A DNA stretch of 24,550 nucleotides from an uncultured Alistipes sp. (GTDB taxonomy: Bacteria; Bacteroidota; Bacteroidia; Bacteroidales; Rikenellaceae), in NCBI GenBank assembly GCA_900542505.1, contig UQNV01000034.1, positions 1 through 24,550 of the forward strand, written 5' to 3'. The stretch's first letter is position 1; each line of letters opens with the position of its first letter. Shown here one piece after another: positions 1 to 8,056 of the stretch. The notes under the pieces are model-generated. The model was not told the DNA's origin, did no database searches, and saw nothing but the letters and a program-made list of their open reading frames with translations. A program made the translations under genes and the position numbers.

Positions 1-9
1 AAGAGACAG
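1..9 (+). other. Nextera mosaic-end remnant at contig start
   Basis: The first nine bases, AAGAGACAG, equal the last nine bases of the 19-bp Tn5/Nextera mosaic end. Their exact position at base 1 suggests untrimmed adapter rather than genomic sequence. It also implies that base 1 is a true contig end. Confidence 0.75.
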
Positions 10-357
10 GACCGGTCGGTCGGGCGAGTGGTTGGGGGTGGCGTGCGCGGTCGGTCCGGCAATCGAGGCTGGCGGTCGGAGCCGGCGGTCGGGCAGGAAG
101 TCGGAGCGGGTGACCGGACCGTGTGGACAAATGCCTTGCCCCCGAAACGGCGAAGCGGCCCGGCAACAGCCGAACCGCTTCGGATGGATGTCTGATTTCC
201 GCCGCCGCAACCTCAGCCTCAGCCGCAATTGCAGCCGGATTTCCGCCCGCAGCCTCAGTCTCAGCCGGATTTCTGCCCGCAGCCGTAACCGCAGCTTCAA
301 CTGTAACCGCAACCGTTGTCGGGTCCGGGGCGGCAGCTGCGGCCATAGCCGGCGGCG
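10..357. repeat. Gene-free, low-complexity contig end with short repeats
   Basis: No credible gene is visible here. The heptamer CGGTCGG occurs four times between 13 and 92. A 23-bp unit at 232-254 recurs at 262-284 with one mismatch, a period of 30 bp, and a looser copy begins near 192. These units are rich in CCGCAG and CCTCAG steps. One frame would read proline/glutamine repeats but is broken by stops. The region lies downstream of the minus-strand U32 gene and may be partly degraded intergenic sequence or assembly noise at the contig end. Confidence 0.6.
151..182. other. Strong hairpin downstream of the U32 gene
   Basis: CGAAGCGG (151-158) pairs with CCGCTTCG (175-182). An inner CGGC (161-164) pairs with GCCG (169-172) around an AACA loop, leaving a symmetric 2x2 internal loop. 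No T-run follows on either strand, so a classical intrinsic terminator is not supported. It could still mark the 3' end of the U32 transcript. Confidence 0.4.
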
Positions 358-1602
358 CTACTCCGCGTCGACGAACTTGTAGAGCTGGTCGCCGCGGTGG
401 ATGAGCTCTCCGGTCTTGATGGAGCAAAGCTCGCCCTGCGCCACCGCCTCGGCGGGTTTCCCGTCGCGGTCGTGCAGCTCGTCGAGCCGCTGCTCGGCCA
501 CGCCCGTGGTGGCGCCCATGAAGAAAATCTCCTCGCCGACGGCCAGCGGCGCCGCCTCGACAAGCACCTCGGCCACCGAAATCTTCTTGTAGAAGTTGAC
601 CACCTTGCCCACATAGACCTTGCGGCGTATGGCCGACGAGCCGTAGTTGCGGCTGTGCTCCGCTATGGGGCGCCCGGCGTAGTAACCCTCCCAGAATCCG
701 CGGTTGAAGACCGTGGCGAGCCGCTCCTTGAGCGAAGCGGCCAGCTCGGGGGTGTACTCGCCCGCCTCGATGGCGCGCAGCGCCCGGTCGTAGCACTCCA
801 CCACACGCTTGACATACTCGGCACCGCGTGCGCGCCCCTCGATTTTCAGCACCCGCACGCCGGCTCCAATCATCCGGTCGAGGAAGTCGATGGTGCAGAG
901 GTCCTTGGGCGAGAGGATGTAGCGGCCGTCGACGTCGAGCGCCTGGCCCGTCTCCCGGTCGGTGATGGTGTACTTGCGGCGGCAAATCTGGCGGCAGGCC
1001 CCCCGGTTGGCCGAGCACGAGGTCTCGTGCAGGCTCAGGTAGCACTTGCCCGAGATGGCCATGCAGAGGGCTCCGTGGGCGAACATCTCGATTTCGACCA
1101 GCTCGCCCTTCGGGCCGCGGATGTCGTTTTCGACGATTTCGCGGTGGATGGCGGCCACCTGCTCGAGCGAGAGCTCGCGGGCCAGCACCACCGTGTCGGC
1201 CCACTGTGCGAAGAATTTCACCGCCTCGGAGTTCGAGATGTTGCTCTGGGTCGAGATGTGGACCTCGACCCCCACGCGGCGCGCATAGAGGATTGCCGCG
1301 AAGTCGGTGGCGATGATGGCGTCGACCCCTTCGGCGCGGGCGCGGTCGATGACGGCATGCACGTCGGCCATTTCGTCCTCGTAGACGACGGTGTTGACCG
1401 TCAGGTAGGTCTTCACGCCGTGCTCGTGGGCCGTGGCGACGATGCGCGCCAGGTCGTCGAGCGTGAAGTTCGCGGCCGAAGCGGAGCGCATGTTGAGTTT
1501 TCCCACGCCGAAGTAGACCGAGTCGGCCCCGGCGTGGATGGCGGCCATCAGCGACTCGTAGGAGCCGACCGGGGCCATGATTTCTATCTCGGAACGTTTC
1601 AT
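358..1602 (-). CDS. U32-family protein (peptidase U32 / TrhP-like RNA hydroxylase)
   Basis: This 414-residue protein is a full-length member of family U32. The signature segment around EMFAHGALC (C180) and SGKC (C187) is intact, and further cysteines follow at about 196, 203 and 207. The family is named as a peptidase. Its best-studied E. coli members, TrhP (YegQ, about 450 residues) and RlhA, instead act in tRNA/rRNA hydroxylation and are thought to need an Fe-S cluster, so the cysteine group fits an RNA-modification role better than proteolysis. The N-terminus (MAPVGSYESLMAAIHAGADS) is the typical start of the barrel domain, and no signal peptide is seen. The gene lies 59 bp downstream of the prenyl synthase on the same strand and is probably co-transcribed with it. 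The exact substrate cannot be read from sequence. Confidence 0.9.
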   Translation of the reverse strand: MKRSEIEIMAPVGSYESLMAAIHAGADSVYFGVGKLNMRSASAANFTLDDLARIVATAHEHGVKTYLTVNTVVYEDEMADVHAVIDRARAEGVDAIIATDFAAILYARRVGVEVHISTQSNISNSEAVKFFAQWADTVVLARELSLEQVAAIHREIVENDIRGPKGELVEIEMFAHGALCMAISGKCYLSLHETSCSANRGACRQICRRKYTITDRETGQALDVDGRYILSPKDLCTIDFLDRMIGAGVRVLKIEGRARGAEYVKRVVECYDRALRAIEAGEYTPELAASLKERLATVFNRGFWEGYYAGRPIAEHSRNYGSSAIRRKVYVGKVVNFYKKISVAEVLVEAAPLAVGEEIFFMGATTGVAEQRLDELHDRDGKPAEAVAQGELCSIKTGELIHRGDQLYKFVDAE

Positions 1603-1661
1603 CGTATTCGTTGTTTTCGGGTCGGGTGCGCGGCCTTGGCGCGAGCCCCGGAGTCCGCGTG

Positions 1662-2633
1662 CTACTTCTTGCGCCCCATGAGGCTCTCGGCGAATTCGCG
1701 CAGCGGCTGCGTGCGTGCGGCGTCGACCGAAAGGGTGTCGAGCAGCGCGAGGGCCCGTTCGAACTTGACCGAAATCTGCTGCTCGGTCAGCCGCGGCACG
1801 TCGAGCCGGTCGTAGACTGCCTTGACGCGGGCAATCTTCTCGGCGTCGCTCAGCGAGGCGTCGCGGTAGGTCCGGCGGAGCGTCTCGCGCGTGGGTTCGT
1901 CGGCGCGGCTCATCGCCGTAATCATCAGATAGGTCTGCTTCCCCTCGAGGATGTCGCCGCCGATGGTCTTGCCCAGCTGCTCGTCGCCGTAGCTGTCGAG
2001 CAGGTCGTCCTGCAGCTGGAAGGCGAGGCCCAGTTCGATGGCAAAGCGGTAGAGCGTGCGGCAGTCCTCCTTCGGGGCGCCGCCGATGATGGCGCCGATG
2101 GTGACGGCGCCGGCCAGCAGCACCGAGGTCTTGAGCTCAATCATGTGCATGTACTCCACCACCGAGACCTTGCGCTTCTGCTCGAAGTCCATGTCGTACT
2201 GCTGTCCCTCGCAGACCTGGAGCGCCATGGTGTTGAAGACCTGCATGATTTGGGGCAGCAGCGCCGGGGGGCACTGCGACAGCATCCGGTAGGCGCAGAT
2301 AATCATCGCGTCGCCCGAGAGGATGGCCACGTTCTGCCCCCATTTGGCGTAGACCGAGGGTTTGCCGCGCCGCACGGGGGCGTTGTCCATGATGTCGTCG
2401 TGCAGCAGCGTGAAGTTGTGGAAAATCTCCACTGCGGCCGCTGCCGGAAGAGCGGGTGCCGTATCCTGGGTGAACATGCCGCAGGCGAGCATCAGCAGCA
2501 TCGGCCGCAGACGCTTGCCTCCGCCCGCCAGCGAGTAGCCGATGGGGGCGTAGAGCTTCTCGGGTTCGGATGCGAACTCGGTTTGTGCCAGATAGTTTTC
2601 GAAGGTCGAAAGCAGCTGTTCGTAGGGACGCAT
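1662..2633 (-). CDS. Polyprenyl (isoprenyl) diphosphate synthase
   Basis: The 323-residue protein condenses isopentenyl diphosphate with allylic diphosphates to build prenyl chains in the cytoplasm. The substrate-binding GGGKRLRP is at about residues 37-44. The first aspartate-rich motif is DDIMD (79-83) and the second is DDLLD (209-213), with the usual FQLQ before it. The first motif lacks the two-residue insertion seen in bacterial farnesyl synthases of the DDxxxxD type. Phe74 sits five residues before it, where bulky residues limit chain length in other family members, so a medium-chain product (C15-C20) is plausible but unproven. The start is the ATG at 2633. A TACTTTTG box lies about 30 bp upstream, so this is the first gene of a likely two-gene unit with the U32 gene. 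Confidence 0.92.
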   Translation of the reverse strand: MRPYEQLLSTFENYLAQTEFASEPEKLYAPIGYSLAGGGKRLRPMLLMLACGMFTQDTAPALPAAAAVEIFHNFTLLHDDIMDNAPVRRGKPSVYAKWGQNVAILSGDAMIICAYRMLSQCPPALLPQIMQVFNTMALQVCEGQQYDMDFEQKRKVSVVEYMHMIELKTSVLLAGAVTIGAIIGGAPKEDCRTLYRFAIELGLAFQLQDDLLDSYGDEQLGKTIGGDILEGKQTYLMITAMSRADEPTRETLRRTYRDASLSDAEKIARVKAVYDRLDVPRLTEQQISVKFERALALLDTLSVDAARTQPLREFAESLMGRKK

Positions 2634-2664
2634 GGTGTGATGGATTAAGGGTCTAAAATTCCCC

Positions 2665-2672
2665 CAAAAGTA
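2665..2672 (-). promoter_or_regulatory. Bacteroidetes-type -7 box for the prenyl synthase
   Basis: Read on the minus strand this is TACTTTTG, a full match to TAnnTTTG, about 30 bp upstream of the ATG at 2633. No good -33 TTTG is seen at the usual distance. Confidence 0.5.
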
Positions 2673-2681
2673 GGAAAAAAC

Positions 2682-2712
2682 TTTGGAGTAGCCGAATTTT
2701 GTCTTAACTTTG
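2682..2712 (+). promoter_or_regulatory. Bacteroidetes promoter for the ROK kinase
   Basis: A -33 TTTG (2682-2685) and a -7 TAACTTTG (2705-2712) are separated by 19 bp, matching the Bacteroidetes sigma-ABfr consensus. The ATG at 2744 follows after an A-rich leader of roughly 25 nt. Confidence 0.8.
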
Positions 2713-2743
2713 ACATCATAAAGATATTTAAAAACAACGAATC

Positions 2744-3745
2744 ATGAAAAAGTTAGCAATCGGTGTCGATATCGGCGGAATCAATACGGCATTCGGTCTG
2801 GTGGACGAGAACGGCGACCTGTATGCCGAATCGGTCATCTCGACCAAGAAGTACCCCTACTTCGAGGATTATCCGGCCTATGTGGCCGATTTGTGCGACG
2901 CCATGCACGCCATGGCCGACAGCCTCTCGTTCGAATACGAGCTGGCCGGCATCGGCATCGGCGCGCCCAACGCCAACTACCACAAGGGTACCATCGAGAC
3001 GCCGGCCAACCTCTGGAAGTTCCGTGAGGACGAGGCCAATCCCGACGAGTCGCGCCGCATCTTCCCGCTCGTCGACGACATCTCGCGCTGCTTCGGCGGC
3101 GTGAAGACGCTCATGACCAACGATGCCAATGCGGCGACCATCGGCGAGATGGTCTACGGCAACGCCAAGGGAATGAAGGACTTCATCATGGTGACGCTCG
3201 GCACGGGGCTGGGTTCGGGCTTCGTGGCCAACGGCGAGATGATTTACGGCAGCGACGGTTTTGCGGGCGAATTCGGCCACATCATCGTCGAGCGCAACGG
3301 CCGCCAGTGCGGCTGCGGCCGGCGCGGCTGTCTGGAGACCTACGTCTCGGCGACGGGCATCAAGCGTACGGCCTTCGAGCTGATGGCGACGATGACCGCC
3401 CCGAGCAAGCTGCGCGACATCGCCTTTGCCGATTTCGATGCTTCGATGATTTCGGCCGCTGCCGCCCAGGGTGACCCCGTGGCGCTCGAGGCCTTCCGCG
3501 TGACGGGCGAGATTTTGGGCCGTGCGCTGGCCGACATCGTGGCCATCACCTCGCCCGAGGCCATCTTCCTCTTCGGCGGACTGTCGAAGGCGGGCAAGTT
3601 CATCTTCGAACCGACGCAGTGGTACATGGAGGAGAACATGCTCTCGATGTACAAGAACAAGGTGAAGCTGCTGCCCAGCGGCATCCAGGGCAAGAACGCC
3701 GCCATCCTCGGCTCCTCGGCCCTGATTTGGCAGAGCGAGCACTGA
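2744..3745 (+). CDS. ROK-family sugar kinase (probable glucokinase)
   Basis: The 333-residue protein is a cytoplasmic ROK kinase, most likely phosphorylating glucose or a related hexose with ATP. The N-terminal phosphate-binding segment is VDIGGIN (8-14); the usual Thr after the glycines is Ile here. The catalytic Asp lies in TNDANA (125-130). A glycine-rich GTGLGSG loop is at about 153-159. The zinc site is complete: His179 in EFGHI, then Cys189, Cys191 and Cys196 in CGCGRRGCLE. No N-terminal DNA-binding domain is present, so it is an enzyme and not a ROK repressor. It is transcribed alone from a well-formed promoter and ends in strong hairpins. Sugar specificity is inferred from similarity to Bacteroidales glucokinases. 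Confidence 0.9.
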   Translation: MKKLAIGVDIGGINTAFGLVDENGDLYAESVISTKKYPYFEDYPAYVADLCDAMHAMADSLSFEYELAGIGIGAPNANYHKGTIETPANLWKFREDEANPDESRRIFPLVDDISRCFGGVKTLMTNDANAATIGEMVYGNAKGMKDFIMVTLGTGLGSGFVANGEMIYGSDGFAGEFGHIIVERNGRQCGCGRRGCLETYVSATGIKRTAFELMATMTAPSKLRDIAFADFDASMISAAAAQGDPVALEAFRVTGEILGRALADIVAITSPEAIFLFGGLSKAGKFIFEPTQWYMEENMLSMYKNKVKLLPSGIQGKNAAILGSSALIWQSEH

Positions 3746-3765
3746 GGCAGCCCCTCCCTCTGAAG

Positions 3766-3807
3766 AAGCGCACCTCGTCGCGGCTCATCCCGCACGGAGG
3801 TGCGCTT
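3766..3807 (+). terminator. Hairpin terminator after the ROK kinase
   Basis: AAGCGCACCTC (3766-3776) pairs perfectly with GAGGTGCGCTT (3797-3807) and is followed by TT. The loop is 20 nt. It begins 20 bp after the kinase stop codon. Confidence 0.75.
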
Positions 3808-3861
3808 TTGCGTTGAGGCCTGCCCGCTCCACACTGCGGCCCGAGAAACCGACAGAGATGA

Positions 3862-3900
3862 AAAGCGCGGACCCACCTCCATCGGGTGGGTCCGCGCTTT
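3862..3900. terminator. Perfect 16-bp bidirectional hairpin terminator
   Basis: AAAGCGCGGACCCACC (3862-3877) pairs perfectly with GGTGGGTCCGCGCTTT (3885-3900) around a 7-nt loop, with A-run and T-run edges. It sits between the convergent kinase (+) and coiled-coil gene (-) and can serve both. Confidence 0.85.
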
Positions 3901-3968
3901 GTCGTTTGTTATGCCGGCCTGTCCGGACCATCGGACCGTCGGCCTGCCCGGCTCCAGGTCTGTTGTGG

Positions 3969-3994
3969 CTGCCTGCCCGGGCTGCCTGCCCGGG
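3969..3994. repeat. 13-bp perfect tandem duplication
   Basis: CTGCCTGCCCGGG occurs twice head to tail (3969-3981 and 3982-3994). Looser GGCCTGYCCGG copies lie in the preceding 60 bp. It is a small GC-rich intergenic repeat in the gap between the two convergent genes. No function is evident. Confidence 0.7.
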
Positions 3995-4015
3995 TGGTTC
4001 CGGCCGGAGCGGGAC

Positions 4016-4948
4016 CTATCGCATGGCGATTTCGGCCGAGCCAATCTGGTAACCGTCGCAGTAGAGCTGCACGAGGTAGGTGCCGGCCGGGAAGCCCGAA
4101 CTGTCGAAGTAGATACCCACCTCGAGGTCCTGGTTCTGGTAGTCGACCTCACGCATGGCCGAATAGCTCAGCCGCTCGCCCTCGAATTCGAAGGTAGGCA
4201 TCGCCTCGGTGGTCAGCACATAGCCGTCGGGCGAGGTGAGCCGCATGTAGACCGCCTTGTTGCCCGGCGTGGTCAGCTCGTTGGCCGTCAGCACGAAGTC
4301 CACACGCACGCGTTCGGCGTTGCGGATGCGCGACACCTCGTTGTTGCGGGCGTTGAGGCCCGTCAGGCGGATACCGCGCGCCTTGATGACGGCACCGGCG
4401 CGTACCTTGTTGTCGAGCTCGGCCGCCTTCTCTTCGGCCATCTCGGCGCGGAGCGTTGCCGACGAAATCTCCTTGCGGTAGGAGATGTTCTCGCTGATGA
4501 GCTTCTTGTTGAGCGAGTTGAGCGAGTCAATCTGGTGCAGATAGCCGCGCATGACCGTACGCAGCGTGCCGACCTCCTTCTCGTACTGCTTGATTTTCGC
4601 CAGGCTCCAGCGGCGCTCCTTGCGCAGCTGGTTCATCAGCGAGTCGGCACGGCCGCGCTCGATGTCGAGGCTGGCCGAGATGGAGTCGTTGGTGATGTGG
4701 AGGTTGTCGTAATCCTCCATCAGGCGTCCCAGGTCGTTCTGAATCGAGTCTCGGTCGGCGCGCAGCAGTTCGTTGTCGAGCATCTGCTGGCGGTGGATGC
4801 TGAAGTAGAGCGCCGAGATGGCGACCAGAATCACCGAGAGGATGATGATGACAATCCGGTATCCGCGGATTGACTTCCCGGAGTCGGGTTGCGGCGTGTA
4901 ATCGTCTTCGAATTCCGTGTTATCGTAATCCAGTCTGTTCTCTTCCAT
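4016..4948 (-). CDS. Membrane-anchored coiled-coil protein, unknown function
   Basis: I do not recognise a named family for this 310-residue protein. It has an acidic cytoplasmic N-terminus (about 1-30) and one transmembrane helix at about 31-50 (RIVIIILSVILVAISALYFS). A long charged heptad-rich coiled coil follows at about 54-185. The C-terminal part (about 190-310) is rich in beta-strand residues and contains segments such as RVRVDFVLTANEL and GTYLVQLYCDG that look like an Ig-like sandwich. The likely topology is a bitopic inner-membrane protein with its coiled coil and C-domain in the periplasm. Similar-looking proteins are often annotated as SMC-like or hypothetical in Bacteroidales, which reflects only the coiled coil. 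It is a single-gene unit with its own TATCTTTG box. The start ATG at 4948 is the only sensible one before the TM helix. Confidence 0.85.
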   Translation of the reverse strand: MEENRLDYDNTEFEDDYTPQPDSGKSIRGYRIVIIILSVILVAISALYFSIHRQQMLDNELLRADRDSIQNDLGRLMEDYDNLHITNDSISASLDIERGRADSLMNQLRKERRWSLAKIKQYEKEVGTLRTVMRGYLHQIDSLNSLNKKLISENISYRKEISSATLRAEMAEEKAAELDNKVRAGAVIKARGIRLTGLNARNNEVSRIRNAERVRVDFVLTANELTTPGNKAVYMRLTSPDGYVLTTEAMPTFEFEGERLSYSAMREVDYQNQDLEVGIYFDSSGFPAGTYLVQLYCDGYQIGSAEIAMR

Positions 4949-4964
4949 GGTGTCGATTTTTCTG

Positions 4965-4972
4965 CAAAGATA
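4965..4972 (-). promoter_or_regulatory. -7 box for the coiled-coil gene
   Basis: Minus-strand TATCTTTG, a perfect TAnnTTTG, lies 16 bp upstream of the ATG at 4948. A -33 element is poor. Confidence 0.6.
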
Positions 4973-5014
4973 CGTTTTTTGGCGAATTATCCTAATTTTC
5001 GCCGGCGGGTGAGG

Positions 5015-5818
5015 TTATTTTATCCGGCTTTTGAGCGGATATCTGAGCCCTTCGCAGCCCGAAAGGTAGGCGTTGATGCTGCCGATGCGCACGGGCGACT
5101 CGAGGTAGAGCGGGATTTTGTTCTCGTCGTCCGAAATCCAGATGGTGAAGACCGTGCCGTCGGTGAACGAGAAGCCCTCGGAGGTGCCCAGCTGGCAGTC
5201 GAACTTCAGCGTGCGGAAGCGGCCCATGTTGCGAATTTTCTTCTCCTCGCGCCCCAGGAAGCGGTAGCGCAGGTGGCGTACGGTGTCCTGCAGCACCATC
5301 TGCAGCGTGCGGGGCTCCCCTTCGCGGAAGTCGCCGGCTTCGGCCGACCGGAGGCTGAAGAAGAGCGAGATGGCATCCATGCTCTCGCGCGTGAGCTCCA
5401 TCTCCTTTTCGCGGAAGGGGCGCTGCCGGCTGCGCCAGCGCGTGTGGACGCGCATCTGCTCCCAGTCGTAGTCGTAGGTGCTCTCGAAGGTGTAGTCGCC
5501 CTCGCGGATGTCGCTGCGGAAGTGGACCGGGCGGAGCGAGTCGGGGTCGATGTGGACCGTGTAGATGTCGACCAGGTTGAAGAACCACCGGTAGGTGGGC
5601 AGCGTGCGTCCTTCGCCGATGACCTTGTAGCAGGTGCGTCCGTCGACCTCCTCCTCCGAGGTGGAGACCCGCACGGCGCCGATTTCGGTGTTGGGGAACA
5701 TCTTGGCGCGGTAGCTGACGCGGTATTCGAGCACCTCGCCGGGGTGGTAGAGCTGGGCGGCAAGGGGCGTTGCGAGCGCGAGCAGCAGCGCCGTGAGCAG
5801 CATTTTCGTACGTTTCAT
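5015..5818 (-). CDS. Secreted DUF3108 protein
   Basis: With the start at 5818 this is a 267-residue protein beginning MKRTKMLLTALLLALATPLAAQ, a clear Sec signal peptide ending near AAQ. An in-frame ATG at 5836 would add six residues before the signal and is less likely. The mature part starts LYHPGEVLEYRVSYRAKMFP, the usual opening of DUF3108, and continues as a beta-rich barrel-like domain to the end. DUF3108 proteins are periplasmic or outer-membrane-associated and their function is unknown. The gene starts 29 bp after the recG stop on the same strand, so it is probably the second gene of a recG operon. No catalytic motif is visible. Confidence 0.87.
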   Translation of the reverse strand: MKRTKMLLTALLLALATPLAAQLYHPGEVLEYRVSYRAKMFPNTEIGAVRVSTSEEEVDGRTCYKVIGEGRTLPTYRWFFNLVDIYTVHIDPDSLRPVHFRSDIREGDYTFESTYDYDWEQMRVHTRWRSRQRPFREKEMELTRESMDAISLFFSLRSAEAGDFREGEPRTLQMVLQDTVRHLRYRFLGREEKKIRNMGRFRTLKFDCQLGTSEGFSFTDGTVFTIWISDDENKIPLYLESPVRIGSINAYLSGCEGLRYPLKSRIK

Positions 5819-5847
5819 GATGATAGAACGGGTCATGGGCTTGGTTA

Positions 5848-7956
5848 TTACGAAATTCGGGAAAAATCAATCTCCTCGCGCCCCGAGTAGCGGCTCCGGA
5901 GCCTGCGGAGCCCCTCGTGGCCGGGGGCCTCGAGCGACGGGTCGGATGCGAGCACCTCGCCGGCGGCGTCGCGCGAGCGGGAGAGTATCTGTACGTCGAG
6001 CGTCGGGTTGGCGATTTTCAGGTCGAAGGCCATGCCGCTCTGCAGCGTGCCGTTGATGTCGCCCGCGCCGCGCAGCTTGAGGTCGAGCTCCGCCAGGCGG
6101 AATCCGTCGTTGGTCTGGCACATGGCGTCGAGCCGCGCCTGCGACTCGCGCGAGAGCTTGTCGCCCGACATGAGGATGCAGTAGGACTGTTCGCCGCCGC
6201 GCCCCACGCGGCCGCGCAGCTGGTGCAGCTGCGAAAGCCCGAAGCGCTCGGCCGACTCGATGACCATCACCGTGGCGTTGGGCACGTCGACCCCCACCTC
6301 GATGACCGACGTGGCCACCAGAATCTGCGCCTCGCCCGCCTTGAACTGGCGCATCGACTCCTCCTTGTCGGCGGGCTTCATCTTGCCGTGGCAGATGGCC
6401 GTGACGTACTGCGGCAGCGGGAAGTCGCGCGAGATGGCCTCGTAGCCGTCCGTCAGGTCCTTGTAGTCCATCGCCTCGGACTCCTTGATGAGGGGGTAGA
6501 CCACGTAGACCTGGCGCCCCTTGGCGATTTCGCGCCGCATGAAGCCGAAGAGCTTGAGCCGTGCGGCGTCGGTGTAGTGGAAGGTCTTGATGGGACGTCG
6601 GCCCGGCGGCAGTTCGTCGATGACCGAGACGTCGAGGTCGCCGTAGAGGGTCATGGCCAGCGTGCGGGGGATGGGCGTGGCGGTCATCACCAGCACGTGG
6701 GGCGGCTGCGCGTTCTTGGTCCAGAGCCGTGCGCGCTGCTCGACGCCGAAGCGGTGCTGCTCGTCGATGACCACGAAGCCCAGGTTGGCGAACCGCACCC
6801 GCTCCTCGATGAGGGCGTGGGTGCCGATGAGGATGTGGACCTCGCCCGAGGCGATGCCTTCGAGCGCCTCCCTGCGTTCGCGGGCCTTCGAGGCGCCGGT
6901 GAGGATGGCCGCCCTGACGGGCAGTCCGTCGAGCATGCGGCCGATGGTCGCAAAGTGCTGGCGGGCCAGAATCTCGGTCGGGGCCATCATGCAGGCCTGG
7001 AAGCCGTTGTCGACGGCCAGCAGCATCGACATGAGCGCCACGAGCGTCTTGCCGCTCCCCACGTCGCCCTGCAGCAGGCGGTTCATCTGGAACCCGGTGG
7101 CCGTGTCCTGTCGGATTTCGCGGATGACGCGTTTCTGGGCCCCGGTGAGCGGGAAGGGGAGCTTCTCGCTGTAGAAGCGGTTGAAGGCGTCGCCCACGCG
7201 CGTGAAGAGGAATCCGTTGCTCTTTGCGAGGCGTTCGCTGCGGCGCGCCAGGACGTTGAGCTGCACGCCCAGCAGCTCCTCGAACTTGAGGCGGTACTGC
7301 GCCTGGCGCAGCAGTTCGGCCGATTGCGGGAAGTGGATGTTGTAGTAGGCCTCGCGCAGCGGGATGAGGCCGTAGCGGGTGCGCAGCTCCTCGGGCAGCG
7401 TCTCGGCGATGTGCTCCCCGACGCGCTCCCACGTGTTGCGGACGATGCGGTAGAACCCCTTGGTGCCCACGACTCCCTGCAGCCGTTCGGTGGTCGAGTA
7501 GATGCCCTGCATGCCGCTCTCGGGCTTGCGCGAGAGGGCCTGCTCCATCGTCTCGAGTTCGGGATGGACCATCGACAGCTCGTTGCGGTAGAAACTCGGG
7601 CGGCCGAAAATCAGGTATTCGCGCCCCACCTCGATGCGCTTCTCGACCCACTTGATGCCGGCGAACCAGACCAGCTCGGCCGAGCCCGTGGGGTCCGAGA
7701 CCGAGACCGTGAAGCGGCGCTTGCGCCCCTCGCCGGCATAGCCGATGCCCGTCACGCGGGCGCGGAACTGCACGAGCGAGGGGCCCCCTTCGGTGATTTC
7801 ACCGATGCGGTAGATGCGCGTGCGGTCGATGTAGCGGAAGGGGAAGTGGTTGAGCAGGTCGCCGACCGTGCGGATTCCGAGCTCCTTGTCGAGGAGCCTG
7901 GCGCGGGCCTCACCCACCCCCGGAACGAATTTGATATCGTTGTCGAGTATCTCCAC
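5848..7956 (-). CDS. recG: ATP-dependent DNA helicase RecG
   Basis: RecG reverses stalled replication forks and branch-migrates Holliday junctions. From the GTG at 7956 the protein is 702 residues, normal for the family, and starts with the conserved LDNDIKFVPGVGEARARLLDKE. The wedge/OB domain covers about 60-160. The helicase core has Walker A GDVGSGKT near 300, Walker B-like DEQH near 396, the TATPIPRT motif, and the QLRGRVGRGG motif VI near 582. A longer reading to 8163 would add a low-complexity 69-residue N-terminus (rich in Ala and Pro) with no family counterpart, so the GTG is preferred. A TATATTTG -7 box lies only 5 bp before this GTG, so a transcript from it would be almost leaderless; a second copy lies 88 bp further upstream. 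Confidence 0.93.
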   Translation of the reverse strand: MEILDNDIKFVPGVGEARARLLDKELGIRTVGDLLNHFPFRYIDRTRIYRIGEITEGGPSLVQFRARVTGIGYAGEGRKRRFTVSVSDPTGSAELVWFAGIKWVEKRIEVGREYLIFGRPSFYRNELSMVHPELETMEQALSRKPESGMQGIYSTTERLQGVVGTKGFYRIVRNTWERVGEHIAETLPEELRTRYGLIPLREAYYNIHFPQSAELLRQAQYRLKFEELLGVQLNVLARRSERLAKSNGFLFTRVGDAFNRFYSEKLPFPLTGAQKRVIREIRQDTATGFQMNRLLQGDVGSGKTLVALMSMLLAVDNGFQACMMAPTEILARQHFATIGRMLDGLPVRAAILTGASKARERREALEGIASGEVHILIGTHALIEERVRFANLGFVVIDEQHRFGVEQRARLWTKNAQPPHVLVMTATPIPRTLAMTLYGDLDVSVIDELPPGRRPIKTFHYTDAARLKLFGFMRREIAKGRQVYVVYPLIKESEAMDYKDLTDGYEAISRDFPLPQYVTAICHGKMKPADKEESMRQFKAGEAQILVATSVIEVGVDVPNATVMVIESAERFGLSQLHQLRGRVGRGGEQSYCILMSGDKLSRESQARLDAMCQTNDGFRLAELDLKLRGAGDINGTLQSGMAFDLKIANPTLDVQILSRSRDAAGEVLASDPSLEAPGHEGLRRLRSRYSGREEIDFSRIS

Positions 7957-7960
7957 TTGG

Positions 7961-7968
7961 CAAATATA
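7961..7968 (-). promoter_or_regulatory. Proximal TATATTTG box upstream of recG
   Basis: Minus-strand TATATTTG sits 5 bp before the GTG at 7956. A partial -33 (CTTG at 7989-7992) lies upstream. Initiation here would give a nearly leaderless recG mRNA. Confidence 0.45.
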
Positions 7969-8048
7969 GTGAATGCGGGAGGTTGCGGCAAGCGGGGCCG
8001 GGGCTCTCTTCGGTCCGGACGGAGCCGCCGCAGGCATCCCATGTGGTG

Positions 8049-8056
8049 CAAATATA
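8049..8056 (-). promoter_or_regulatory. Distal TATATTTG box upstream of recG
   Basis: This is a second minus-strand TATATTTG. It shares a 14-bp block (GCAAATATAGTGAA on the plus strand) with the proximal box. No -33 TTTG is seen. Confidence 0.45.

Noticed and set aside
123..404. Possible Ala/Thr-rich or Pro/Gln-rich small protein at the left end
   Set aside because: The frames overlap the U32 3' end, are made of short repeats, and the Pro/Gln frame is broken by stop codons.
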